A DNA stretch of 64,000 bases. Source: Methanobacteriaceae archaeon (GTDB lineage: Archaea > Methanobacteriota > Methanobacteria > Methanobacteriales > Methanobacteriaceae). Positions within the stretch are counted from its first letter, which is position 1. Each line of letters starts with the position of its first letter. The notes below the pieces were generated by a model. That model searched no databases and was not told the origin of the DNA. It worked only from the letters and a program-made list of their open reading frames with translations. The stretch lies in contig JAUSNX010000004.1 of the NCBI GenBank assembly GCA_030656015.1, forward strand, positions 62,001 to 126,000, read 5' to 3'. The position numbers and the translations under genes are program-made. Positions 37,523-46,009 of the stretch are shown here, in pieces.

Positions 37523-40500
37523 TTAGTTTCTTCCAACACCTTTGAAGTATCCAAATCCAATAAGGCCTAATAAAGCTAATAAGCCAACAATAGCATAAAT
37601 ATAGTTGTTATTAGGTTTAGATGAGGTTTTATTGTTTTCAGAAACCTCATAGGCCTTCTGAGAAGATTGTTCACCAGTAGTGGCCTGAGATTCTTCACTG
37701 ACAGATTTATCCTGAGAAGAAGCAGAACTAGAACCAGAATTGGAATCAGAACCAGAGCTAGTAGAAGATCCACCACTAGAACCAGAATCAGAACTACCAT
37801 CAGAACCATCTTCAGAAGGATTACCGCCTTCAGATGGTTTAGCAGGTTCCGGAGCAAAACCTGCAGACAAAGTGGACGTGTAAACAGCATTTTTGAACTT
37901 AGCCAGCATATTTGGGTCTAAGTACTGAGAAGCCCATTGCATCATAGCCAGATTACCACAAGTAGAGTCACTACACGCCATACCATTGTCAATAACATTT
38001 TGAGCTATAATATTAACCAAAGATTTTTTATCAGATTCGCTTGCATCCCAGTAACCTTTTCTTATGGAATCCAATAAAACAGCAGCCATAGCTTGATGTG
38101 AGTATGGATTAGCACTATCAAACCATTTTTTCATGTTGAGATTATACTTGTCTTTGAAGTACACATCATATGCTTCCTGGAACATGTTGGAATTCACAGA
38201 ATCATGTGAAGTTACTCTCCAAGCAGCCATGTTTTTTATGAATTCTGAGAACTGAGCTGCACCTGGAGCACCAGACTGCATCATCTTCCCAATATATTTT
38301 GGATTAATGTAAGTAGACCTTACATCCCTCCAAAGAGATTCTGCCAGTGTTTCCAGTTTAGGATTGTTGGTATTTTCTGTGTTCATAATATACATCAGTG
38401 GCTCCTTACCTGATATTTCTCTTATGGTAAGGCCCAGACCACCAAAGTATCCCATGTAGTCACTGTCACTGAATAAACTATTAGCATTGAAAGTTCGTCT
38501 AAATACGACTGCCTCTGTTCCATTGAGATTTTGTTTGTACAAATCTTCAAATAGAATAGAGTTAACCTCTGATCCCTGGAATAGATTTCCAAAGGTGCTG
38601 ATGTAAGTATCAGCTAATTGACTCTCATTTTCCCAGGACCCACCTGCAAGCAATGCATGCTGCATGGCATTTTTGTGATTACCCTCTTCTTGAGAGAATA
38701 TTCTTGCCATGGACAGTTTTCTGGCCATATCATCAGAGTATCCCTTTGACTTTAAGTATTGGTAGGTATTTTCTGAATTCTGTTTCACATAGTTTGGCTG
38801 AGTATCATTGGCTGCTGCGGCTAATCTAACTGCTTTATCAATGAGATCCAATCTACATCGGAACATGGTCAAGTATAGAGCAGTAGTACTCACCACTACA
38901 TCAATTCTAGGCCTTCCTAAGTTAGTAATTAACTTAACATCAGTTACAATACTTGGATTTGAGGCATCAGGTACTCGTTCTACACCTAACAGATAAAATA
39001 TCGCTGCTTCCATTACACCCATATCCTGTTGCGTATGAATAGCCCAGAGCATGAATGATATCTTAGTAGGATAATTACCTGTTTTCTTCAAGTAGTCGTC
39101 AATTAAGTCTTGAGCTAATTTATTACCAATAGCTGTAGCTTCGGCAGTTGGAACTTTCCTAGGATCAAATGAATAGAAGTTAGTTCCAGTTGGAAGTACA
39201 TTCGGGTTATTAATTGGATCACCAGAAATACCTGGAGGGATATATCTACCATTTAATGCCCGGAGAAGACCTGTCATCTCATTGGTACATTTATTGATAT
39301 TTGCAGCGTGTACTAAAGCCTGGTTTAGATACGTGGTCATTTGTGGAGAGGTTGAACCAAGAACTGAAATTTGAGCTTGATTTACGTTCAATCCCTCAAT
39401 TAATAACTTTTTAAGTATTAACTGAACCTGTGCATCAGATAGGTTATTCGCTTTCATATAATCTCTGAAACCAAACCCAAGCAAAGATTGAACTAGATTG
39501 GTAAGCTCATCTCCCTGAGGTGGCTGTCCAAATACATGCAATCCATAGGGTATGAATTCTGATTCTATATCATCCAAATACGCGTGCACTTTTCCCAGGA
39601 ACTGGTCAAAGTTAGTGTCGTTGATTGTGGTTAAGTTCACTCCAATATCTTCATTGATTTTTAAGTCCTTTACTAATTGTAAAATACTTATCTTTAGTTT
39701 AGCTTTGGTTTCGGCATCAATATTAGGGGAATTGTATTCTGAAATTTTGTCGTTGAGTATGGTCAAATTACCGTAGAGTCCTGAAACAGTTAATGATGGA
39801 GTTAAATGGCTTATCATTAGTGCTCCTTGACGTCTTTTTGGTAACATACCCTCACTACCTTCTACAGTAAATGGATATATCACTGGAATATCCTGACTTA
39901 CAATAGCTGCCCAGCAGTTATCTATATCCAGACCAGGCCCAGTTTTTCCAGGTAGCCATGCTACAGTACCGTGCCTTCCCATGTCAATAATTGCATCTGC
40001 CTTAAAGTCGTTCTTTAGCCAGAAGTAAAAGGCCAGATATTGGTGAGTAGGTGGCACACTGCCTGCATGATACATGGCATCAATATCCTGGTTATAACCA
40101 CGTGAAGGTTCAGGTGCCAGAATAATATTTCCATATTGGATAACTGGAAGAACCAGATATTTTACACCATTTTTAGTGTAAGTCATTATGTCACCTGGTG
40201 GTTCACCCCACATATCAATGACTTCTTTTCTTTTTGCAGCATTGAGTTTATTAAACCAGGTCAAGTACTCAGACTCAGAAACCAAGATCACTGGATTATT
40301 TTTTACCAGTTTTTCTAACTCCCCTGGAGCCCATAATCCTACATTCAAACCTTGATTACGGATTAAATCCACTAATGTATTGTTATTAGGCACATTATTG
40401 GTTCCAAGGTCGTAACCACTGTCTTTAAGAGCCTGTAATATACTGCTAATACTGTTGTATACATCCAGGTGCCCTGCTGTTGCTCCCTGGTCTTTACCAG

Positions 40501-41965
40501 TTCCGTGCCAGTAAATTATTGCTATTTTTTTATCACTATTGGATTCGTACCTGAGGTTAATCCATGCTATGGCACTATCCACCAACCAATTTATCTGGCG
40601 ATCAATTGGTTTGAACAATGTAATAGTGTATGGCAAGTACTGCGGCATTTCTTCCTGCGTGGCAATTATGATTGGATCAAACATCCCATCAAGTTCAGAA
40701 GGAACAATGGTACTACCTAAGGTACTTGCTTGCATTCCCTGTGTGCCATTTAGCCAACTTGAATAGTTCCCGAAATATTTATAGGCTTTTATGATAGGAA
40801 CATCCAGTTTTTGGAGGTCTAATTGAGTATCATTGTACGAGCTGTTGGAAGTCCAACCAAACATTTTATAATGGATTATTAAATCCACAGCGGATTGATT
40901 ATTCTGTAGTAGAAACTTATTGATATTTGGGGTTCCACTATGCGGATAGAAATATGGTATCACATTATAACCCTTATTTTCAAAAGCGCGGATTAAAGAA
41001 TCCATTGTGGCCATATCAGTGCCTGAATACTCAGACTGACTGAATACAATCCCTACAGTAGGTTTTCCTGCCTTGAATTGATACCATGTTTTATAATCAT
41101 CCAAACTCGCAAAAAGCTTATTTGCATCGGGATGGTATATGGCTTCACTGATTGAATAGATTGGTATTTGGGGTGTTCCCACATTTAATCCGAAAAATTT
41201 CACTCCAATGAATTTAAAGAGTTCTTTTCCATTGGCATAGTTAATGTTGGACCAGTAATCTCTCATCCACTGGTACTGTGAATTCCCATTAGCAATAATT
41301 ACTGCACTATGAATGCTAATGGCATAATTTATAGTCATTACTGTGGGAATTCCATTTGCTGCTGATTGATTCATCAAAGCTGCTACTCGGTTAACGTAGT
41401 CATTATTTTTTAGTCCTGATGCTAAATAGTCCACAAAAACCATATCATAATCAGTTATATTGACTGATTGTGGAAGATTTCCTGCAGTATAAGTATAGAA
41501 TGTAATGTTTAAAAAATCACAATCTTTGATAGCATCAAGGAATCCAGGTTTAACAGAGTAAACAATAATCAACACTTTAGGTTTTCCCATCTCAAAATTA
41601 GCATTACCACTTAGATTCTTATTTTGATTATTTGAATCCGAATCAACATTTACCAGTTTTGTAGATGATTTATGACCATCCTGGCTGGCGGTGATATTGA
41701 ATTGGGTATAATTACTTAAAAATTTGAGCTCGTATTTACCTTGGTTGTCTGTTTTAGTCTTTGATATATTGTTTCCATTGTTTGAAGCAGTTACATCTAC
41801 TCCTGCAAATGGTTCTTTGGTAACACAATCCAGAACCTGACCAGAAATAACAATTTGAGAATTGTTCTGATCACCTCCAGTGTTATTCTCTGTTGCGGAT
41901 ACTGCTCCGCACATTGCAATGATGAAAAATAAAGTCGTTACTAGTAAAATTACGTTTTTTTTCAT
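37523..41965 (-). CDS. cobN: Surface-anchored CobN/magnesium-chelatase-H-like protein 3
   Basis: 1,480 residues from the ATG 5 nt after GGAGGTG. Signal peptide (MKKNVILLVTTLFFIIAMCGAVSA), a carboxypeptidase-regulatory-like domain ('ISGQVLDCVTKEPFAGVDVTAS..TDNQGKYELKF', residues about 40-110), CobN body, a Ser/Gly/Glu stalk, YEVSEN, membrane helix, and the same FKGVGRN tail as protein 2. The chelatase block is D-M-G-R-H-G-T-V-A-W-L-P-G (near 660): the first histidine is replaced by aspartate. The late C-x4-C-G-N-L cluster is present. Many N-x-S/T sequons. It may have lost catalysis or changed substrate relative to protein 1. Confidence 0.87.
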   Translation of the reverse strand: MKKNVILLVTTLFFIIAMCGAVSATENNTGGDQNNSQIVISGQVLDCVTKEPFAGVDVTASNNGNNISKTKTDNQGKYELKFLSNYTQFNITASQDGHKSSTKLVNVDSDSNNQNKNLSGNANFEMGKPKVLIIVYSVKPGFLDAIKDCDFLNITFYTYTAGNLPQSVNITDYDMVFVDYLASGLKNNDYVNRVAALMNQSAANGIPTVMTINYAISIHSAVIIANGNSQYQWMRDYWSNINYANGKELFKFIGVKFFGLNVGTPQIPIYSISEAIYHPDANKLFASLDDYKTWYQFKAGKPTVGIVFSQSEYSGTDMATMDSLIRAFENKGYNVIPYFYPHSGTPNINKFLLQNNQSAVDLIIHYKMFGWTSNSSYNDTQLDLQKLDVPIIKAYKYFGNYSSWLNGTQGMQASTLGSTIVPSELDGMFDPIIIATQEEMPQYLPYTITLFKPIDRQINWLVDSAIAWINLRYESNSDKKIAIIYWHGTGKDQGATAGHLDVYNSISSILQALKDSGYDLGTNNVPNNNTLVDLIRNQGLNVGLWAPGELEKLVKNNPVILVSESEYLTWFNKLNAAKRKEVIDMWGEPPGDIMTYTKNGVKYLVLPVIQYGNIILAPEPSRGYNQDIDAMYHAGSVPPTHQYLAFYFWLKNDFKADAIIDMGRHGTVAWLPGKTGPGLDIDNCWAAIVSQDIPVIYPFTVEGSEGMLPKRRQGALMISHLTPSLTVSGLYGNLTILNDKISEYNSPNIDAETKAKLKISILQLVKDLKINEDIGVNLTTINDTNFDQFLGKVHAYLDDIESEFIPYGLHVFGQPPQGDELTNLVQSLLGFGFRDYMKANNLSDAQVQLILKKLLIEGLNVNQAQISVLGSTSPQMTTYLNQALVHAANINKCTNEMTGLLRALNGRYIPPGISGDPINNPNVLPTGTNFYSFDPRKVPTAEATAIGNKLAQDLIDDYLKKTGNYPTKISFMLWAIHTQQDMGVMEAAIFYLLGVERVPDASNPSIVTDVKLITNLGRPRIDVVVSTTALYLTMFRCRLDLIDKAVRLAAAANDTQPNYVKQNSENTYQYLKSKGYSDDMARKLSMARIFSQEEGNHKNAMQHALLAGGSWENESQLADTYISTFGNLFQGSEVNSILFEDLYKQNLNGTEAVVFRRTFNANSLFSDSDYMGYFGGLGLTIREISGKEPLMYIMNTENTNNPKLETLAESLWRDVRSTYINPKYIGKMMQSGAPGAAQFSEFIKNMAAWRVTSHDSVNSNMFQEAYDVYFKDKYNLNMKKWFDSANPYSHQAMAAVLLDSIRKGYWDASESDKKSLVNIIAQNVIDNGMACSDSTCGNLAMMQWASQYLDPNMLAKFKNAVYTSTLSAGFAPEPAKPSEGGNPSEDGSDGSSDSGSSGGSSTSSGSDSNSGSSSASSQDKSVSEESQATTGEQSSQKAYEVSENNKTSSKPNNNYIYAIVGLLALLGLIGFGYFKGVGRN

Positions 41966-41966
41966 C

Positions 41967-42078
41967 TTTTCACCTCCTTTACGTTTAATCAAAGTAAATT
42001 GAACTTACCAGTATATAATAATAGTTATTAATTAAATATTATTACATTTTTTAATATATTTTAAATTTAGTAATAAAA
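41967..42078 (-). repeat. 112-bp perfect repeat, promoter/leader of cobN3 (copy B)
   Basis: Second copy of the block at 37103-37214. No mismatch over 112 bp, although the proteins behind the two copies have clearly diverged. Confidence 0.95.
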
Positions 42079-42258
42079 TAATAAAAAGAATAATACTTTT
42101 TAAAGAAAATCTAAATTTAAATGACTATTATGTCCTTAAAAATAAATCCCACACCTAAAAAGTAATATCTATAAAATCAGCATTGAACAGGCCAAAGTAT
42201 TAATTATAAAATAAAATCCTTAAAAAATTAAAAAAAAGAAGAATAATTAAAAACTTAA

Positions 42259-42729
42259 TCAACTTAACTTCTTCTTCATCCAGAAAGCACCCAGGCCTAA
42301 ACCAGCCATAATACCAATTAAAAGACCAGCCAATAGTGGTGTTAAAAATCCAGTATTATTATTGGAAGATAAAAGAGTTAATCCATTTTTTATATCCATC
42401 TCATCCCCAGAACTAACAAATATCCGGTTAGACACACTAGGGTTTTTAGCTAGAAAATCATTGACAGTATCTTGATAGGCCACTGCCAGAATTTTCTTAT
42501 TGGAGTTGGTTAAAGCATGTTCCAGCTGGTGGGTTACCTCATCTGCTGATTTAAATTTATAAACAGAGATATTAAGTCCCAAATCAGTTGTTACTTTTTT
42601 AGCCAGCACTCCGGTAGAATTATCTGCAATGACAATGGTTGATTGATTAGTGACATCTATTCCATGGGCACTGACCGCGGAGATCGTTCCTAAAAGAATA
42701 AATAATAAGCAAATTACTTTTATTTTCAT
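42259..42729 (-). CDS. Small exported membrane-anchored protein, possible CbiN/NikN-like partner
   Basis: 156 residues. Signal peptide to 'AVSA', mature start HGIDV, an extracytoplasmic domain of about 105 residues ('STIVIADNSTGVLAKKVTTDLGLNISVYKFKSADEVTHQLEHAL'), then one membrane helix ('LTPLLAGLLIGIMAGLGLGAFWM') and a basic end. It starts 13 bp after cbiM, the place where CbiN or NikN (small membrane partners of CbiM/NikM) usually lie. It is longer than CbiN and I cannot confirm homology. The new N-terminal histidine could bind metal. Confidence 0.6.
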   Translation of the reverse strand: MKIKVICLLFILLGTISAVSAHGIDVTNQSTIVIADNSTGVLAKKVTTDLGLNISVYKFKSADEVTHQLEHALTNSNKKILAVAYQDTVNDFLAKNPSVSNRIFVSSGDEMDIKNGLTLLSSNNNTGFLTPLLAGLLIGIMAGLGLGAFWMKKKLS

Positions 42730-42742
42730 TTTAATCCTCTTT

Positions 42743-43366
42743 TTAAATTTTATCTATTTTTAACATTTCAGGTTTGACTTTGGAGATAAATGATATGATA
42801 GCAACATTGGCTAGCCCTTCAATAACCGCAATGAATAAATAAAATGGTATTAAAGTAGCCATTAACATTTCTAAAGTAGCAACTCCAGCCAGTATTAGAA
42901 TAATAGCATTAGTGACTGTGGCCATTATTATACCCATTAGAGTACCCGCGAAGATGCTTAATCTTTCATCAAGATCATAGGTTAGTTTGTAGAATAAATA
43001 AGTTGAAATACTCATTACCACACCCATAGCTAGTACATTAGCTCCCAGAGTGGTTATTCCCCCCATTCCTAAGAAAAGGAACTGCAAAAGCAAACATAAA
43101 AAAGCTACAGCTATGCCTGTGAGGGGGCCCAGCAAAATAGCTACTAGGGGTATCAGGAAAAAGTGCATAGGGATACCAAAGGGAGATGGTATGGATAAAG
43201 AAGATACTAAAACGGTCACCGCGGCAAAAATTCCCGTATTTATAATCAGTTTATCTTTTTGCTCGCTTTTAGAAATTTTAAAAGCATAAAATGCTAAGGG
43301 TATAATGGCTAAGATCCAGTAAATCCCCGCTTGCCATAAAGGTATAATTCCATCAGGTAAATGCAA
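42743..43366 (-). CDS. cbiM: CbiM/NikM-type cobalt/nickel ECF transporter S-component
   Basis: 207 residues, TTG start 6 nt after GGAGG. It begins MHLPDGIIP, the CbiM/NikM N-terminus in which the second-residue histidine is a metal ligand, and has six helices with '[57 protein letters not shown]' carrying the second conserved histidine. It takes up Co2+ or Ni2+. The usual CbiQ and CbiO energising subunits are not in the window. CbiM with CbiN alone is reported to keep some activity, or shared CbiQO may be encoded elsewhere. First gene of the leftward tetrapyrrole/metal cluster. Confidence 0.87.
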   Translation of the reverse strand: MHLPDGIIPLWQAGIYWILAIIPLAFYAFKISKSEQKDKLIINTGIFAAVTVLVSSLSIPSPFGIPMHFFLIPLVAILLGPLTGIAVAFLCLLLQFLFLGMGGITTLGANVLAMGVVMSISTYLFYKLTYDLDERLSIFAGTLMGIIMATVTNAIILILAGVATLEMLMATLIPFYLFIAVIEGLANVAIISFISKVKPEMLKIDKI

Positions 43367-43424
43367 ATAAGTCCTCCTTTTTTTAAATTTTTAATCATTT
43401 TTACAATACTGCTAAAATAGATTG

Positions 43425-43459
43425 TTGTAATAACATTTATAATGTTTATCTTATTACAA
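43425..43459. promoter_or_regulatory. Dyad operator centred on the cbiM TATA box
   Basis: TTGTAATAA-N17-TTATTACAA, a perfect 9-bp dyad. Its spacer contains the inner palindrome AACATT-TAT-AATGTT and the TATA-like element of cbiM on the minus strand. The layout (long half-sites, wide spacer) recalls NikR-type metal repressors, but the half-site differs from GTATGA. GTAATAA/TTATTAC also occurs, in the opposite order, in the cobN2 and cobN3 promoters. Confidence 0.5.
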
Positions 43460-43704
43460 ATCTAATGAAATCCATAATATTAGTAATAATAGATTAATTT
43501 AAGTAACACAAAATGGATTAAAAAGCAATATTAGTAATAAGAAATTAAGAAGTCTAAAAGTTTTATTAAAATCTATAAAAAAATTAAAGGTTTAAAAAGG
43601 CATAATTATTAAAAAAACCCTCACTCACAAATATAAATAACAAATGAAACTCATTAAACAGAAAGTAATACATAACTCTAAACTAACAGGATTAAAAAAT
43701 AAAA

Positions 43705-43899
43705 TAAGTGGGAGTTCCAATAGGGATTATCCCTACTGGAAGAGGGAATAAATTGGCGAATATAAAATATCATACTAGTGCCAAATTTATTGTGACAAAT
43801 ATGGATTGTTTAGATAATTATAACACTTTCTATTTATTTATTATTATTAACTTTAGGCCCGAATATAAAGAAAAAGTAATAAAAAGTATTGAAATGTAA
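43705..43899 (+). pseudogene. Possible remnant of a diacylglycerol/lipid-kinase-like gene
   Basis: An open stretch reads VGVPIGIIPTGRGNKLANIK, close to the G-I-I-P-x-G-T-G-N-D-x-A motif of the diacylglycerol-kinase catalytic domain. Afterwards the frame becomes AT-rich and unstructured and stops. It has no ribosome site and no upstream nucleotide-binding part. The DNA of the motif is also a palindrome, so the resemblance may be chance. Confidence 0.25.
43715..43741. repeat. 27-bp hairpin TTCCA/TAGGGAT
   Basis: TTCCA-A-TAGGGAT-T-ATCCCTA-C-TGGAA: twelve base pairs with one A-C mismatch and a 1-nt centre. It is an isolated palindrome in a gene-poor region and could be a protein-binding site or mobile-element debris. 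Confidence 0.6.
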
Positions 43900-44195
43900 A
43901 ATAGGACATCCAATAATAAAGGCTGAGCGAAAGGATTGTTATTAGATGCCCATATTTTTATTAAGTCATACCAAAGATGACCGAGCAGTGGAGGAAACAA
44001 TGCCCAATTAATAGAATGTCAAAATACTATAAATACTTTTTGGAAAATAAGTATTACAAATTGAGTAAAAAACCCTAGAATGGTATTAAACAGTTTTTGG
44101 TGAAAAATATCAAAATAAGAATTTAATCTATTGTAAAATCAATAAATCAAGCAAAAATAAAAATGAGTTTAATATAAACTAAATTAAAAATCAAT

Positions 44196-44289
44196 TATGT
44201 CCTGAAATTAACATCTAAAAAAGGTTCAAGAACTTCAAAAAACCTATGTCCTGAAATTAACATCTAAAAAAGGTTCAAGAACTTCAAAA
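44196..44289. repeat. 45-bp direct repeat over the 3' end of the DUF3194 gene
   Basis: 44196-44240 and 44245-44289 are identical and separated by 4 bp. The right copy carries the last codons and stop of the DUF3194 gene; the left copy is a spare 3' end. It is the same kind of stop-region duplication as at the arsR gene (2642-2677). Confidence 0.9.
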
Positions 44290-44528
44290 GAATGTTCAAT
44301 GGCCTCATCAACAATATCAGGATTCACTGAAGATAAATCATCCAGCGAAAGATCTATAGTAATATCAACTTCAAGTTTTTCTTCGTAAGAGAGTTCAACC
44401 TTAATATCCAGGTCATTGATCTCTTTTTGAGAAACTTTCTGTGAAATAAAATTTTGAGCAGAAGAAGAAATAAAATCAGATATCTCGTTTAAATCTTCTT
44501 GAGTCAAATTTTTGAGCTTATTTTTCAA
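44244..44528 (-). CDS. DUF3194 family protein next to prefoldin beta
   Basis: 94 residues, TTG start. The sequence is helix, then strands 'LDIKVELSYEEKLEVDITIDLS', then helix 'PDIVDEAIEHSFEVLEPFL', a small alpha/beta protein. It starts 4 bp after the pfdB stop. From memory this family (DUF3194) sits beside prefoldin beta in many Euryarchaeota; its function is unknown. Confidence 0.75.
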   Translation of the reverse strand: MKNKLKNLTQEDLNEISDFISSSAQNFISQKVSQKEINDLDIKVELSYEEKLEVDITIDLSLDDLSSVNPDIVDEAIEHSFEVLEPFLDVNFRT

Positions 44529-44532
44529 TTAA

Positions 44533-44892
44533 TTACATCCCAGGAGTTATTCCAGCGCCTTGCATGGCTTCTTGTAGGGAAGCTTGCATTTCCTGAAGTT
44601 TACTCATTACCCTTTCTTCTTGACGAGAAATGGTTTTTTCTCTAAGTTTAAGAGTTTCCACCTTATCTTCCAGTTCAGTGTTGATTTCAGTTTTATCAAC
44701 TTTGACTAATAGATTTCCAGCAGATTTATAAACATCAGCCTCATCATCAGCTTTTTTGAGTTCTTCTAATGCTTTTTGGGTTTCCTGAATTTGTACTTCA
44801 ACAGTTTGTTTCTGCATGGAGATGGCCTGAGCCTGTTGTTGTAGTTGTTGGAATTGAGTTAGTTGGTGTTGAATATTTTGTGGTACTTCCAT
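44533..44892 (-). CDS. pfdB: Prefoldin subunit beta
   Basis: 119 residues. Two long coiled-coil helices ('[38 protein letters not shown]' and '[34 protein letters not shown]') flank a beta hairpin ('[23 protein letters not shown]'), the canonical beta-prefoldin shape. Four beta and two alpha subunits form a jellyfish-like holdase that passes unfolded proteins to the thermosome. GAGGTG lies 5 nt before the ATG. It is in the conserved pcc1-pfdB order. Confidence 0.95.
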   Translation of the reverse strand: MEVPQNIQHQLTQFQQLQQQAQAISMQKQTVEVQIQETQKALEELKKADDEADVYKSAGNLLVKVDKTEINTELEDKVETLKLREKTISRQEERVMSKLQEMQASLQEAMQGAGITPGM

Positions 44893-45066
44893 TTTTTCAC
44901 CTCATAATATTTAGAATGATTTTAAAATATTAATTTAATGCCATTTAATCTATAGATTTATAGACCATTATATTATTTCTAAATTAATTTTATAAATTCA
45001 TTTTGGAATCTATTAATTGAATTTTAATATAAACAATATCACATTTGTATTATATCAATAATCCTA

Positions 45067-45342
45067 TCAATAATCCTCTTTTTGAAGTTCCAAAACATCT
45101 AGAGATAACATGATCCATTTAATAGAAGAATTTAAAGATGCTCTAAAAGAAGCTGAATCTTTAGACTTAATTTTAAGGAAAATAGACTTCCCTTTAACTA
45201 ACATCTCCATTGAAGAACGTTGTGAAGGAGAACTGATGATTTCAGGGTTAACTGAAGTAAATACTACTTGGGCTTGTAAATTGCTATCAAGTACTATCTC
45301 AATTTCACTTTCCACAGACTTTAATGGAGTATTCTGAATCAA
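45067..45342 (-). CDS. pcc1: KEOPS complex subunit Pcc1
   Basis: 91 residues, TTG start 6 nt after GGAGAT. 'VESEIEIVLDSNLQAQVVFTSVNPE', 'VKGKSIFLKIKSKDSASFRASLNSSIKWIMLSLDVLEL' is the Pcc1 strand-strand-helix pattern with the S-x-R-A-x-L-N-S helix. Pcc1 is the dimerisation subunit of KEOPS, which makes t6A37 in tRNA together with Kae1, Bud32 and Cgi121. Its place between Brix and prefoldin beta is conserved in archaea. Confidence 0.9.
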   Translation of the reverse strand: MIQNTPLKSVESEIEIVLDSNLQAQVVFTSVNPEIISSPSQRSSMEMLVKGKSIFLKIKSKDSASFRASLNSSIKWIMLSLDVLELQKEDY

Positions 45343-45390
45343 AATACAATCTCCAGATTATAATTAATAATAGATTTAATTATCAAATAA

Positions 45391-45945
45391 TCAATCTTTT
45401 GAACTATTTTCAAGCTTAAAATTCTTAATAAAAATTTTAAATCCAGTGCAAATGCCTTTTTTATCAAAAACATCTAAAATAGCCTTATAATCTTGTTTTG
45501 AATCATTAGATTTGGAATCTTTGATTGTTATAAGATTTGATTCTTGAAAATCTTCAAAATCCAAGTCATTTTTATCTGCTTCAGATTCAAAATCATTTAC
45601 TGTTTTTAATTGAAGGATATCCCCTAAAATGGCCATTTCTTCAAAGTCACATTTAAATGACAAATCCTCTTTTTGAATATTGATTCTTTTCTCAGGTAAG
45701 GCCACATTTATTGTCATAGAAATAATTTCTAATCCGTCCTTATTAAAAAAGGTGATCTTACTGGGATTGCCATTATACTCAAAAACAACTGCCAAATAGG
45801 AATATCCTAAATTGGCTGCCTTTAAAAGAACGTCCCTCATACTCATTTTACCACGATTAGTGTATTCAGAAATGAAAACACGATTTAAATACTGGCAAAA
45901 AGATCTGGTACGTTTAGAAGGTTTTCTTGAAGTTGTAATTAACAT
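45391..45945 (-). CDS. Brix domain ribosome-biogenesis protein (Imp4-like)
   Basis: 184 residues. N-terminal 'MLITTSRKPSKRTRSFCQYLNRVF' is the archaeal Brix signature (T-T-S-R-x-P). Next come 'SMRDVLLKAANLGYSYLAVVFEYNGNPSKITFFN' and, near the C-terminus, 'GICTGFKIFIKNFKL'. It binds rRNA during subunit assembly, like eukaryotic Imp4. It lies directly after rpoP in the ribosome/exosome superoperon. Confidence 0.88.
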   Translation of the reverse strand: MLITTSRKPSKRTRSFCQYLNRVFISEYTNRGKMSMRDVLLKAANLGYSYLAVVFEYNGNPSKITFFNKDGLEIISMTINVALPEKRINIQKEDLSFKCDFEEMAILGDILQLKTVNDFESEADKNDLDFEDFQESNLITIKDSKSNDSKQDYKAILDVFDKKGICTGFKIFIKNFKLENSSKD

Positions 45946-46009
45946 AAAATCTCAGATAAAATAGTTAGAATAAAGAGGGTTAATAAGGATTAAAATATTA
46001 ATAATTACC

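Larger units (their letters stand above)
43460..44195. other. Long gene-poor region with gene debris
   Basis: 736 bp without a convincing gene. A 27-bp hairpin (43715-43741) and a remnant resembling a lipid-kinase motif are noted separately. Another fragment, 'MPIFLLSHTKDDRAVEETMPN' (about 43946-44011, + strand), has no ribosome site and is not recognised. The direct repeat AATATTAGTAATAA appears at about 43477 and 43527. Confidence 0.45.

Noticed and set aside
37576-37921. Open frames in both directions across the cobN3 stalk
   Set aside because: They are shadows of the repetitive Ser/Gly/Glu codons; composition (Leu/Val or Arg/Thr runs) is not that of a real protein.
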